Shown piece by piece: positions 1-8,652 of a stretch of DNA of 64,000 bases. The first letter of the stretch is position 1. Every line of letters begins with the position of its first letter. The position numbers were made by a program, and so were the translations under genes. Origin of the DNA: Burkholderiales bacterium (GTDB lineage: Bacteria; Pseudomonadota; Gammaproteobacteria; Burkholderiales; Burkholderiaceae). The notes under the pieces were generated by a model that worked only from the letters and a program-made list of their open reading frames with translations, was not told the DNA's origin and did not search any database. The DNA is taken from contig JAMFSK010000200.1 in the NCBI GenBank assembly GCA_026225235.1, positions 62,001-126,000 of the forward strand, written 5' to 3'.

Positions 1-183
1 CTCGGGCGGCCCGAGCCGCATCGGAAACAAGACTCCTTTGAGGGCCTCGACAATCTGCTTGAGCGCTTCGCGCGACGGCAGATCGCGGCCACCGGGCTCG
101 AGCAGTCTGCGCTGGCTTTCTCGCCATTGGCGCCGAACCGCGCGCAACGACTGAACGATATCGTCCACTTCGAATACAGACAT
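1..183 (-). CDS. serine O-acetyltransferase, N-terminal part (truncated by window edge)
   Basis: Reverse-strand reading from ATG at 183: MSVFEVDDIVQSLRAVRRQWRESQRRLLEPGGRDLPSREALKQIVEALKGVLFPMRLGPPE..., resembles N-terminus of EpsC/SrpH-type serine acetyltransferases; open to window edge. Confidence 0.65.
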   Translation of the reverse strand, partial: MSVFEVDDIVQSLRAVRRQWRESQRRLLEPGGRDLPSREALKQIVEALKGVLFPMRLGPPE

Positions 184-214
184 GTGCGAGATTTCCCTAG
201 GGAACGGACGGCGG

Positions 215-682
215 TTATTGTTGAATCCAGGGCAAATCATAAGAACGCCAGCCGCCGTCACGGCCGCGCTGCTGCTGCTCATCGAGATCGCCCTCAAAAC
301 CTTCGAGGACGTTAAATATCTGAGTAAATCCCGCCTTTGCAGCGGCCTCGGCCGCGAGCGCCGACCGATTCCCGCTACGGCACAAGAGCAGCACCACCGC
401 GTCTTTACCGGTCTTGGCCTCGAGCTCGCGCGTGAAACGCGGGTTGCGCGTCAAGCTGGTGCCCGTGGCCCAGGGCACATGCACACTTTCGGGAACATAA
501 CCGACAAACACCCGTTCTTCGTTCGTCCGGACGTCGACGAGCACCGCTTCGCCGGCCTCGACGAGAGCCCAGGCTTGCCGGGGCGAAATGCCGCCTGCAT
601 ACGCCAGTCCGGCTGAGCGCCCCACTGCGCGTGCCGCTTCGAGTGCTTCCTGAGTAGTGCTGGTTTGAGTTGCTACCGTCAT
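215..682 (-). CDS. rhodanese-like domain protein
   Basis: 155 aa; AVLVDVRTNEERVFVGYVPESVHVPW ... VVLLLCRSGNRSALAA active-site CRSGNRS loop. Confidence 0.9.
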   Translation of the reverse strand: MTVATQTSTTQEALEAARAVGRSAGLAYAGGISPRQAWALVEAGEAVLVDVRTNEERVFVGYVPESVHVPWATGTSLTRNPRFTRELEAKTGKDAVVLLLCRSGNRSALAAEAAAKAGFTQIFNVLEGFEGDLDEQQQRGRDGGWRSYDLPWIQQ

Positions 683-868
683 CTATATCTCCACACGGAT
701 CTTTGTCTATCGCGCGTTCAGGGACGCGGCGAACCACAACTTCAGTGTCCAGGGCAACCGCCTATAGCCACCAACGTCACTATGAAAGACCCCGGCGCAC
801 GAGAGAACCAAGAAAACGTCATTTCCTAAGAGCAAATACAGCGATAGCCCGTCGCGTGGGCATTCGAG

Positions 869-1780
869 TCACTGCGCCGCCGTAAGGCCAGCGTCACCGC
901 GAGCACGCGGTTCGAACGCGAGCACGTCGCCGAGAACACGGTTCACCGTGGCGGGCTTCTCGAGCATGATCTGGTGGCCGCAATCCGGAAGTTCGATAAA
1001 CGTACCGAACGTCAGCGCCTCAGCCAGCGCACGCGCGCCCGCCGGCGGCGTCAGTGCATCGCTGTCTCCTGACACCAGAACGATTGGCAACGCCAAGTCT
1101 GCAAGTCGGTCGGCCTCTGCCCATAACGCGTCGCGCATCACGGCCTGCATGATCGCCATCGTGTTCCTGGCCGCCGTGCGCTCTTCGAAAGCCACCAGCA
1201 GCGGGTCAGCCAGCGGGTGCCACGCGAGCCGGCGAAAACGTCGCGCAAAGAACGGTTTGAGCAGCGACACAATCCACGTCGGCCACTCGAGCACGCCGCC
1301 TCGCGGCGGCCGCGTCAGCTGAGTGCCTAGCAACAGCGCGGCGGCCACCTCTTCGAGTCGGCCCAGCGCAGCCAGTTGCTGCAGTAGCCGCAGCGTGCTG
1401 CCCGTACCCATCGAATGACCCACGAGCACGTTGCGCGCGCCCTTGTAGCGCTCGAGGATCGCGAGATAGTCGAGCAGTGTCTGTTCGCCGTGGTACGGCG
1501 AGTCGGCACCGCCGACGGCCGGGCGCGGACTTGCTCCGTGCCCGAGAAAATCCCACGCCACGGCGCTGTAGCCCGCTTCGACGACGGCCTGCCATTGATA
1601 GCGCCACTGGTTCTTGTTTCCCCCGCCTCCATGGGCGAAGAAAACCACGGTGTCGTGGTGTGCGGCCTCAGACGGCGCCGCATGGTGGGCGACGTCGAGA
1701 ATACGGCCCGCACGGACCTCGATCGGTTCACCTTTAACGAGCGCTTGCGTCAGCAGGCCCGGATCTGCATTTTCACGCAT
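869..1780 (-). CDS. alpha/beta hydrolase
   Basis: 303 aa; FFAHGGGGNKNQWRYQ, VGHSMGTGS nucleophile elbow, C-terminal DCGHQIMLEKP. Confidence 0.88.
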   Translation of the reverse strand: MRENADPGLLTQALVKGEPIEVRAGRILDVAHHAAPSEAAHHDTVVFFAHGGGGNKNQWRYQWQAVVEAGYSAVAWDFLGHGASPRPAVGGADSPYHGEQTLLDYLAILERYKGARNVLVGHSMGTGSTLRLLQQLAALGRLEEVAAALLLGTQLTRPPRGGVLEWPTWIVSLLKPFFARRFRRLAWHPLADPLLVAFEERTAARNTMAIMQAVMRDALWAEADRLADLALPIVLVSGDSDALTPPAGARALAEALTFGTFIELPDCGHQIMLEKPATVNRVLGDVLAFEPRARGDAGLTAAQ

Positions 1781-1815
1781 GGCGTGCTCCTGTCATTCAA
1801 GCGGGTTTTAACGTG

Positions 1816-3489
1816 TCAAACACATTCCACGATGGCGGGTGAGCTCAGCACTGGCGCACGCCGCCCTGGCGATGCTTCGATCAGTTGACGCGTATAAGGA
1901 TGCCGCGGGGCCTCGAAGACCTGCGCGACCTCGCCGATCTCGACGATTCGACCGGCCCGCATGACGGCAATGCGGTCGCAGATCTGTGCCGCGATGCGCA
2001 AGTCGTGAGTGATGAAGATCAGCGACAGTCCCATGCGCTGCTGCACCTCATGCAGCAGCTCTATCACCTGGGCCTGCACCGACACATCGAGGCCCGATAC
2101 CGCCTCGTCGGCGACGAGAATCTTAGGTTCGAGCGCAAGCGCCCGTGCAAGACTGATCCGTTGCCGCTGCCCGCCCGAAAACTGATGCGGATAACGATCG
2201 GCGGCGGCGGCCGACAAGCCGACCAGCGCCAGCAATTCGAGGGCACGCCGATGCGCGTCGGCGCGCGGCAGGCCCTGCGCGATCGGTCCTGAAGCGACGA
2301 TCGCCCCTACCTTCTGCCGGCCGTTGAGCGACGCGAACGGATCCTGGAACACCATCTGGATATGGTGCCGCAGGGGCCGCAACTGGCGCTCAGTCAGAGC
2401 GGTGATGTCCACCTGCTCGAACACGATGCGGCCGGCATTGAGATGACCCAGTCGCAATAGCGCGCGGGCCAGGGTCGACTTGCCCGAGCCCGACTCACCG
2501 ACAATGCCCAGCGTCTCGCCTCGATGCAGCGAGAAGCTCACATCGTCGAGCGCGGGCACGACCGCGCGCCGCCGCCATGGGGAAAATTCCGCCGGTCGAC
2601 GTGCGGGATAGTGTTTATGCAAGTGCTCGACCTTGAGCAGAGGTGTGTCGTCACGAGAGGCCGCGCGGCTCGCGAAACGCCCATGCGGCACGGCGTCGAG
2701 CAACTGCTGCGTGTAAGGGTGGCATGGCGCGTTCAGCACCTGACGGGCCTCCCCACACTCGACGAGCACGCCATGTTCGAGGACCGCAACTCGATCGGCG
2801 ATTTCCGCGACGACGCCGAAGTCATGGGTGATGAACAACACCCCCATCTGCCGAGCGCGCTGGACTTGTGCAATCAGGTCGAGGATCTTTGCCTGTGTCG
2901 TGACATCTAGCGCGGTCGTCGGTTCGTCCGCGATCAACAACGCGGGCTCCAGTGCCAGCGCGATGGCTATTAGCACACGTTGGCGCTGGCCACCCGAGAG
3001 TGTCGACGGATAAGCGTGGCGCAGAACAAGAGGCTCGGGGAGACCCACCAGCCCGAGCAATTCGATGACACGCGCCGCGCGTGCCGCACGCGCTCGCCGT
3101 CCGCTGAGCACGTGGTGCACCTGCAGCGTTTCTTCGATCTGGCGGCCGATGCTCATCAGCGGATTCAGCGCGGACAGGGGCTCCTGGAAGATCATCGAGA
3201 TGTCGCTTCCCCGCAGCGCGCGCATCTGCTCGGCACTGCGGCTGCCGAGGTCGTTGCCTTCAAACAGGATGCGCCCCCCTGCGCGGTGAACGCCGGCGGA
3301 GAGCAGACCGGTGATCGCGTGGGCCAGCATCGACTTGCCAGACCCCGATTCACCGACGACACACATGACTTCACCGCGCCTGACCTGTAGGGACACCTCG
3401 CGTAACGCGTGAGTCCGATCCGCACCCGGCGGCAAGGCGATCGTGAGATGCTCGATGCTCAATAGCGGCGCGCTTGCGGTCCCCGTCAT
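1816..3489 (-). CDS. peptide/glutathione-type ABC transporter, fused double ATP-binding protein
   Basis: Two NBDs in one ORF ([12 protein letters not shown]...[12 protein letters not shown] and [12 protein letters not shown]...[12 protein letters not shown]). ORF track start at 3885 is upstream-extended; ATG at 3489 overlaps the stop of the upstream permease gene. Confidence 0.9.
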   Translation of the reverse strand: MTGTASAPLLSIEHLTIALPPGADRTHALREVSLQVRRGEVMCVVGESGSGKSMLAHAITGLLSAGVHRAGGRILFEGNDLGSRSAEQMRALRGSDISMIFQEPLSALNPLMSIGRQIEETLQVHHVLSGRRARAARAARVIELLGLVGLPEPLVLRHAYPSTLSGGQRQRVLIAIALALEPALLIADEPTTALDVTTQAKILDLIAQVQRARQMGVLFITHDFGVVAEIADRVAVLEHGVLVECGEARQVLNAPCHPYTQQLLDAVPHGRFASRAASRDDTPLLKVEHLHKHYPARRPAEFSPWRRRAVVPALDDVSFSLHRGETLGIVGESGSGKSTLARALLRLGHLNAGRIVFEQVDITALTERQLRPLRHHIQMVFQDPFASLNGRQKVGAIVASGPIAQGLPRADAHRRALELLALVGLSAAAADRYPHQFSGGQRQRISLARALALEPKILVADEAVSGLDVSVQAQVIELLHEVQQRMGLSLIFITHDLRIAAQICDRIAVMRAGRIVEIGEVAQVFEAPRHPYTRQLIEASPGRRAPVLSSPAIVECV

Positions 3490-4331
3490 CCCACTCTCCG
3501 CAGCGACTGTTCCGAGACGGAGAGCGCCCGGCGAAGGCCTTCGCCGACCAGGTTGATCGCCAGTACTGTCACGAGGATCGCCAGGCCCGGCCATACGCTG
3601 AGCCACCACGCGTCGCGGATCACATTGCGCGCGGCCCCGATCATGAAGCCCCAGCTCATCTGGGCCGGATCGCCCAGACCTAGAAATGAGAGGGCCGACT
3701 CGGTCAGGATGGCACTCGCCACCATCAGGGAACCCAATACGGCGATCGGCGCCAGTGCGTGCGGCAATATCTGCGTGCAGACAATCGTCAGAGGTCGCTG
3801 ACCCACCACACGAGCGGCTAGCACGAACTCGCGCTCGCGAAGGCTCAGAAACTCGCCGCGCACCAGGCGTGCAATCGCGGGCCACGATGCCACCGCGATC
3901 GCAATCACGGTGGATTCGAGCGAAGCCCCGAGCACTGCGGCGATCACTACTGCCAGAGCGAACTGTGGCACAGTCTGAAACAGTTCAGCCACACGCATGA
4001 GCGCGTCGTCGACCCAGCCACCGCACCAGCCTGAGAGTGCACCGATCGAGACACCGATCAGAAGCGTTGCCATCGTGGCGGCGATCCCGACTGAGAGCGA
4101 TACACGCGTGCTCCACACGAGCCCCGTCAGGATGTCCCGACCCAGCATGTCGGTGCCTAGCGGATGGTGTGCCACGGTCAAGGGCTTGAGCAGCGGATCG
4201 CCGACCATATCCCAGGGCGATGCGCCGAACCATGGCGCCGCTATGGCCGCGACAATCATCGCGCCAAGCAAGAGCGCCCCCACTATGATCCTGGGCGAGC
4301 GCAGCAATCCCTGCTCCGGTGTGCCCCTCAT
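3486..4331 (-). CDS. ABC transporter permease (DppC/GsiD-like)
   Basis: 281 aa; HPLGTDMLGRDILTGLVWSTRVSLSVG typical of DppC family, downstream of DppB-like gene. Confidence 0.88.
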   Translation of the reverse strand: MRGTPEQGLLRSPRIIVGALLLGAMIVAAIAAPWFGASPWDMVGDPLLKPLTVAHHPLGTDMLGRDILTGLVWSTRVSLSVGIAATMATLLIGVSIGALSGWCGGWVDDALMRVAELFQTVPQFALAVVIAAVLGASLESTVIAIAVASWPAIARLVRGEFLSLREREFVLAARVVGQRPLTIVCTQILPHALAPIAVLGSLMVASAILTESALSFLGLGDPAQMSWGFMIGAARNVIRDAWWLSVWPGLAILVTVLAINLVGEGLRRALSVSEQSLRRVG

Positions 4332-5329
4332 GCAAGTGCCCCACTGCCGACGCGAGGATCGACTAGCCGATACATCAGATCTGTCAACAGATTGAAGAGC
4401 ACCACCAGCGCCGAGACCAAGGCGAGGATACCGAGCAGCACGGGATAGTCACGCTGCAGCAGCGCGTCGAACATCAGACTGCCAAGCCCAGGCCATGAAA
4501 ACACGGTCTCGGTAATCAGTGCGCCGCCCGCGAGTTGGCCAAGCTGAATACCGCCGAACGTGACGATCGGCAGCAGCGCGTTACGCAGGACATGAACCCA
4601 CAGGATCCTCGTCTCGGAGACGCCCTTTGCGCGTCCGGTCTTGACGAAGTCCAGGCCCATGGCGTCAAGCACCGCGGCACGCGTCAACTGCACATAGACG
4701 GCACCATAAACTGCACCGAGCGACAGCGCGGGGAGTGCCAGGTGAGCACCGATATCGGCCAGCCGCCGCAGGCCCTGATAACCGGCGCCGACCGTTTCCA
4801 TGCCGAACGAAGGCAGCCAGTCGAGCACAACTGAAAATACGATCATCAGCATCAGCGAAAGCCAGAAGAGCGGCGTGGCATAGACGAGCAGCGACGCGCC
4901 GCCGACCAGCCGGGCGAGCCAGCGATATCGCCGCCGTGCGGCCGTCTCGCCATATGCACCTAGCAGGCCCACAAGTACCCCCCCGACGATCGATACTAGG
5001 AACGCGGCCGACATCAGGAGCAGGGTCGCAGGCAACCGCTCGAACACGAGAGACAGCACCGATTCCTGATTGTGATATGAGAAGCCGAAGTCGAGGTGCG
5101 CCAGGCGACCGAGATAGGTCAGGAACTGCCCGCCCAGCGAATGGTTCAATCCCAGCGTCTCGCGCAGATGCGCGACATACGCGGCATCTCCCGAGCCGGT
5201 GTCGCCCGCCAGCACGAGAGCCGGGTCGCCCGGTGCGAGGCGGATCAGAAAGAAGTTCGCCACCACCACCGCGATCACCATGAGCAATGCCTTGGCAAGC
5301 TTCGCAAAAACCTGCAGCAGGATGCCCAT
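4328..5329 (-). CDS. ABC transporter permease (DppB/GsiC-like)
   Basis: 333 aa; ANFFLIRLAPGDPALVLAG..., TETVFSWPGLGSLMFDALLQRDYPVLLG. Confidence 0.9.
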   Translation of the reverse strand: MGILLQVFAKLAKALLMVIAVVVANFFLIRLAPGDPALVLAGDTGSGDAAYVAHLRETLGLNHSLGGQFLTYLGRLAHLDFGFSYHNQESVLSLVFERLPATLLLMSAAFLVSIVGGVLVGLLGAYGETAARRRYRWLARLVGGASLLVYATPLFWLSLMLMIVFSVVLDWLPSFGMETVGAGYQGLRRLADIGAHLALPALSLGAVYGAVYVQLTRAAVLDAMGLDFVKTGRAKGVSETRILWVHVLRNALLPIVTFGGIQLGQLAGGALITETVFSWPGLGSLMFDALLQRDYPVLLGILALVSALVVLFNLLTDLMYRLVDPRVGSGALA

Positions 5330-5332
5330 GGC

Positions 5333-6988
5333 CTAGCCGATCCAGGTGTCGTCGAGGCTGTCGTTCAGACTCGTCGCCGTACGCAGCAGGTTATGCACGT
5401 TGTGCCGGTAGAGCGTCGGGTTGACCATCTCGAACACATTGGTGATGGCTGCGTCGTTGGCGAGAATCGTCTGGAGCTCGTCATAGCGCGCTTTGCGCGT
5501 CGCCGCGTCCGTAGACTGTTCTGCCGCATCCCACAGGGCATCGGCCTTGGGGTTGGCATAGCCTTCAACATTGCCGAACGGCGAGCCCTTCGAGATCCCG
5601 TCTGCCCGATACAGCGACGCGATGCTGAACGCAGGGTCACCGTTCTGGAACAGAAAGTTGTAGCTCAAGTCGAAGTCCCAGTCCGCGACGTGGGCATACC
5701 AGCTGGCGGCGTCGGTGGTCTGCACCTTGATCTTGAAGCCCACCTGAGCGAGCGCCTGCTGGGTGTATTCTGCAACGCGCTCCCATGCGCCACCTTTTTC
5801 GCCGTTGATCAGAGTCAGCACTGACTGACCGACATCGACGCCCGATTGCCGGATCAACGCGCGAGCTTTCTCTGGATCGTAGGGAAACTGTGGTGTGTTC
5901 GCATCGTAGAACGGGTTGCTTGAAATGAACGGGCCGCTCGCCACCTTGCCAAAACCAAAGAAGATGTGGTCGACGATGAACTGACGGTTCAGCGCGTGGA
6001 GGACGGCCTGACGCACCAGCACGTTGCTGAATGGCGGCTTGCGCTGGTTGAGTTCGAGGAACGCCATGCCCGAAAACAACTCCCAGCCACTCGTCGTGTA
6101 GTCGACACCCGGCAACTTGGAGAGCCGCTTGACATCGGAGTAGTCGACATCCCCCGCACGCAGTGCATGGATATGTCCCTGTTCGAAGGCGATCGCTCGC
6201 GATGAAGCGTCCGGAATTACGTTGAACACGATCCCGTCGAGATGGGGCAGGCCCTTTCGCCAATAGTCCGGGTTGCGCTCGAGTCGGATGAACGCGCCGT
6301 GCTTCCATTCCTTGAAGACGAAGGGACCCGTGCCGACCGGATGCTGGTTGACCGGATTGGTCCGCACGTCCTGCCCTGCATACAGATGCCGAGGCAGAAT
6401 CGGCAGCAAGCCACTTCCCAGCAGATCCAGCAAACCTGCATAAGGCTTCTTCAGGCGAACATCCACTTGCGCGTCACCATTGGCCCGGATCGACTCGACA
6501 TATTCGTCGAACACGATCTTGACACGCGGCATCGTCTGCGGTGCGATTTCATTCAGAGTGAAGACGACATCCTTCGCGCCGAAGGGCTGGCCGTCGTGCC
6601 AGCGCACATCGCGGCGCAAACTGAAGGTGTAATGCAGGCCGTCCGCAGAGGGCGTCCACTGCGTTGCTAGCACGGGGATCGGCTGGATCTGCGAGTCGAA
6701 GCTCAACAGACCCTGGAATATCTTTCCGCCGACGTATTGCGACGAAACATGGGGCGTCAGTGCGTGGACCAGCGACGGAGGTTCGGGTTGAGCGACCAAA
6801 ATCAGCGTACCGCCCTGCCGGGCATTCTCAGTGTCGCCGCCCGCGTTCGGCGTGATAGCGGCACGTACGGGTCCCGCAAGTTCAACGGCAACGACCCCGA
6901 GCGCAGCGGCCATCAACGTGCGTCGCCTGGTTGACTCAGGGGCATTCCCGGGTGTGATCGGGTTCGAGGTGTGTTGTGGATCGATCAT
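5333..6988 (-). CDS. ABC transporter substrate-binding protein, family 5 (peptide/nickel type; possibly the TIGR04028/KPN_01854 family)
   Basis: 551 aa; twin-arginine-like leader STRRRTLMAAALG; RWHDGQPFGAKDVVFTLN; HPVGTGPFVFKEW. Confidence 0.85.
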   Translation of the reverse strand: MIDPQHTSNPITPGNAPESTRRRTLMAAALGVVAVELAGPVRAAITPNAGGDTENARQGGTLILVAQPEPPSLVHALTPHVSSQYVGGKIFQGLLSFDSQIQPIPVLATQWTPSADGLHYTFSLRRDVRWHDGQPFGAKDVVFTLNEIAPQTMPRVKIVFDEYVESIRANGDAQVDVRLKKPYAGLLDLLGSGLLPILPRHLYAGQDVRTNPVNQHPVGTGPFVFKEWKHGAFIRLERNPDYWRKGLPHLDGIVFNVIPDASSRAIAFEQGHIHALRAGDVDYSDVKRLSKLPGVDYTTSGWELFSGMAFLELNQRKPPFSNVLVRQAVLHALNRQFIVDHIFFGFGKVASGPFISSNPFYDANTPQFPYDPEKARALIRQSGVDVGQSVLTLINGEKGGAWERVAEYTQQALAQVGFKIKVQTTDAASWYAHVADWDFDLSYNFLFQNGDPAFSIASLYRADGISKGSPFGNVEGYANPKADALWDAAEQSTDAATRKARYDELQTILANDAAITNVFEMVNPTLYRHNVHNLLRTATSLNDSLDDTWIG

Positions 6989-8241
6989 CAGATATATCCG
7001 TGACGCGGCGGGTTGACCTGGTTGAGAACATAGTTACCCACGACGTGATATTTCCAGCGGACCGGGTCGTGTAGCGTGTGCGTCCGGGCGTTGCGCCAGT
7101 GTCGGTCGAGGTTGTATTCACTGAGCACCGAGCGTGTTCCCGACAACTCGAAGAGTTTGTTGGTCGCCTGCAGCACGAGTTCCGTGCTTAGTACCTTGGC
7201 CGCAGCCACCTCCACCGAGGCGAGGGCTACCTGTTCGTCGTCGAGCGTCGGCGGCAGTCCTTCGAGTCGATTCGCCACCTTCTCGAGCAATGCCTCAGTG
7301 GCAAGCAACCGGATCTGCAAGTCGCCCACGTCGCGGATCACGTACGGATCGTCGGAAGCCCGCGCGATTCCGCTATCGGCCCACGGACGGCTGCGCGTCG
7401 TGACGAATTCAATGGTGTCGGCTAGCGCTGCACGCGCGATGCCCGTATCGATCTGAGCGTGCAGATATTGCGAAATCGGCCCCGCCAGCGTTGGCCGCTC
7501 GAATGCGCTCTGGATGGATACGACATGTTGGGGGTCGACTTCGACCTCCTCGAGTGTCAAGGTACCGCTCGCGGTCGTGCGCTGGCCGAACCCGCTCCAG
7601 TCGTCGGTGATATGCAGCCCGGGCTGCCGGCGCTCGACGAACACCTGCACGTAGCGTCCGTCGTCGTCTACCGCGAGCACGGCAATCCAGTCGGCGAACA
7701 AGGCGCCGGTGCTATAGAACTTCTGCCCGTTCAGACGCAGCTTGCCCCCTTGCAGCGTCAGACGCGTAGCGCTCTCGAGCGCAGTCTTGGTGTTGCGCTC
7801 GGCCGCAGCGTGGCCAATACGCTTGCCAGCCAGCGCTGCATCGAAGAACTTGCGACGCTGTGCCTCGCTACCGGCCAGCCGGACGATATCGAGCGCGTGA
7901 AAGTGATTCTTCGGCAACTGCCCGACCGAAGGGTCCGCCTGCGCGACGATCTTGACCACCTCGCCCAACGTCGTCAGCGCGACTTGCGCACCGCCGTAAG
8001 CCCGGGGAACCGTAATCCCCCACAAGCCGCTACCGGAAAAGAGATCCAGTTCCGCAAGCGGCAGTCGACGCTCGCGGTCACGTGTCGAGGCCTCTCGCAC
8101 GATTTCGGCCGCAAGCCGCTGAGCCGTCTCTATCGCGTGCGCATCGTCATGGATGCGGTCTGCCGGCGGGCGCGCAGCGACTGCGTCGTCGCTGATACCG
8201 CGCAACGGTGTATCGGGGGGCGTGGCAATGCTCATGGACAT
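6988..8241 (-). CDS. SfnB-family sulfur-acquisition oxidoreductase (DszC/acyl-CoA-dehydrogenase-like flavoprotein)
   Basis: GLWGITVPRAYGGAQV..., GQKFYSTGALFADWI, RHWRNARTHTLHDPVRWKYHVVGNYVLN. Internal start MSMSIATPP at 8241 preceded by GAGG, preferred over 8292. Confidence 0.85.
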   Translation of the reverse strand: MSMSIATPPDTPLRGISDDAVAARPPADRIHDDAHAIETAQRLAAEIVREASTRDRERRLPLAELDLFSGSGLWGITVPRAYGGAQVALTTLGEVVKIVAQADPSVGQLPKNHFHALDIVRLAGSEAQRRKFFDAALAGKRIGHAAAERNTKTALESATRLTLQGGKLRLNGQKFYSTGALFADWIAVLAVDDDGRYVQVFVERRQPGLHITDDWSGFGQRTTASGTLTLEEVEVDPQHVVSIQSAFERPTLAGPISQYLHAQIDTGIARAALADTIEFVTTRSRPWADSGIARASDDPYVIRDVGDLQIRLLATEALLEKVANRLEGLPPTLDDEQVALASVEVAAAKVLSTELVLQATNKLFELSGTRSVLSEYNLDRHWRNARTHTLHDPVRWKYHVVGNYVLNQVNPPRHGYI

Positions 8242-8269
8242 CCTCAGTGGAAAAGCGCAGGTCCCTTTT

Positions 8270-8285
8270 AGCAAGACCTGCGCCA
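8270..8285 (-). promoter_or_regulatory. sigma-54 (-24/-12) promoter candidate for the sfnB-like/ABC operon
   Basis: Minus strand TGGCGCAGGTCTTGCT; GG-N10-GC spacing; about 29 nt upstream of ATG 8241. Confidence 0.65.
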
Positions 8286-8520
8286 GGCACAAAGGCCCGA
8301 CTTTTCAGTCACTTGAAGCTGGCGTCCCGGGGAGCGCAACGCTGCTTTCGGCGCGACATGCTGCAAACCCAGCAGATCCGCGCCCGGCCCGCTCATCCCA
8401 ACAACCCCGTGCTGGTTTTCCAGCAAAGCGGTTCGATGCATCGCCGGGGATCCAACACGTATGTCGCCATTTTCCCGCGCTGCTCCGGTGCACCCCTTGC
8501 GCCACAAGCGTAACTCATGC

Positions 8521-8536
8521 TGGCACACATGTTGCA
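8521..8536 (+). promoter_or_regulatory. sigma-54 (-24/-12) promoter candidate for the TonB-receptor/LLM operon
   Basis: TGGCACACATGTTGCA, near-consensus TGGCACG-N4-TTGCW with GG-N10-GC. Confidence 0.8.
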
Positions 8537-8652
8537 AATCGGAGCCCGTCTTCAGGCAACCGCCCACTACCGCACAGCAGTGCGGCCGACGCATCGTCGT
8601 TCCAACACGGCAAGCGCGGCACGTTCAAAAATCATAGCCATCAGGGGATTCA

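Noticed and set aside
1415-2292. Plus-strand ORFs of 157 and 135 aa
   Set aside because: Antisense to the hydrolase and ABC ATPase genes; the protein-coding signal is clearly on the minus strand.
3490-3885. N-terminal extension of the fused ATPase ORF
   Set aside because: Overlaps the upstream permease coding sequence and shows no NBD homology; ATG at 3489 gives a normal coupled start.
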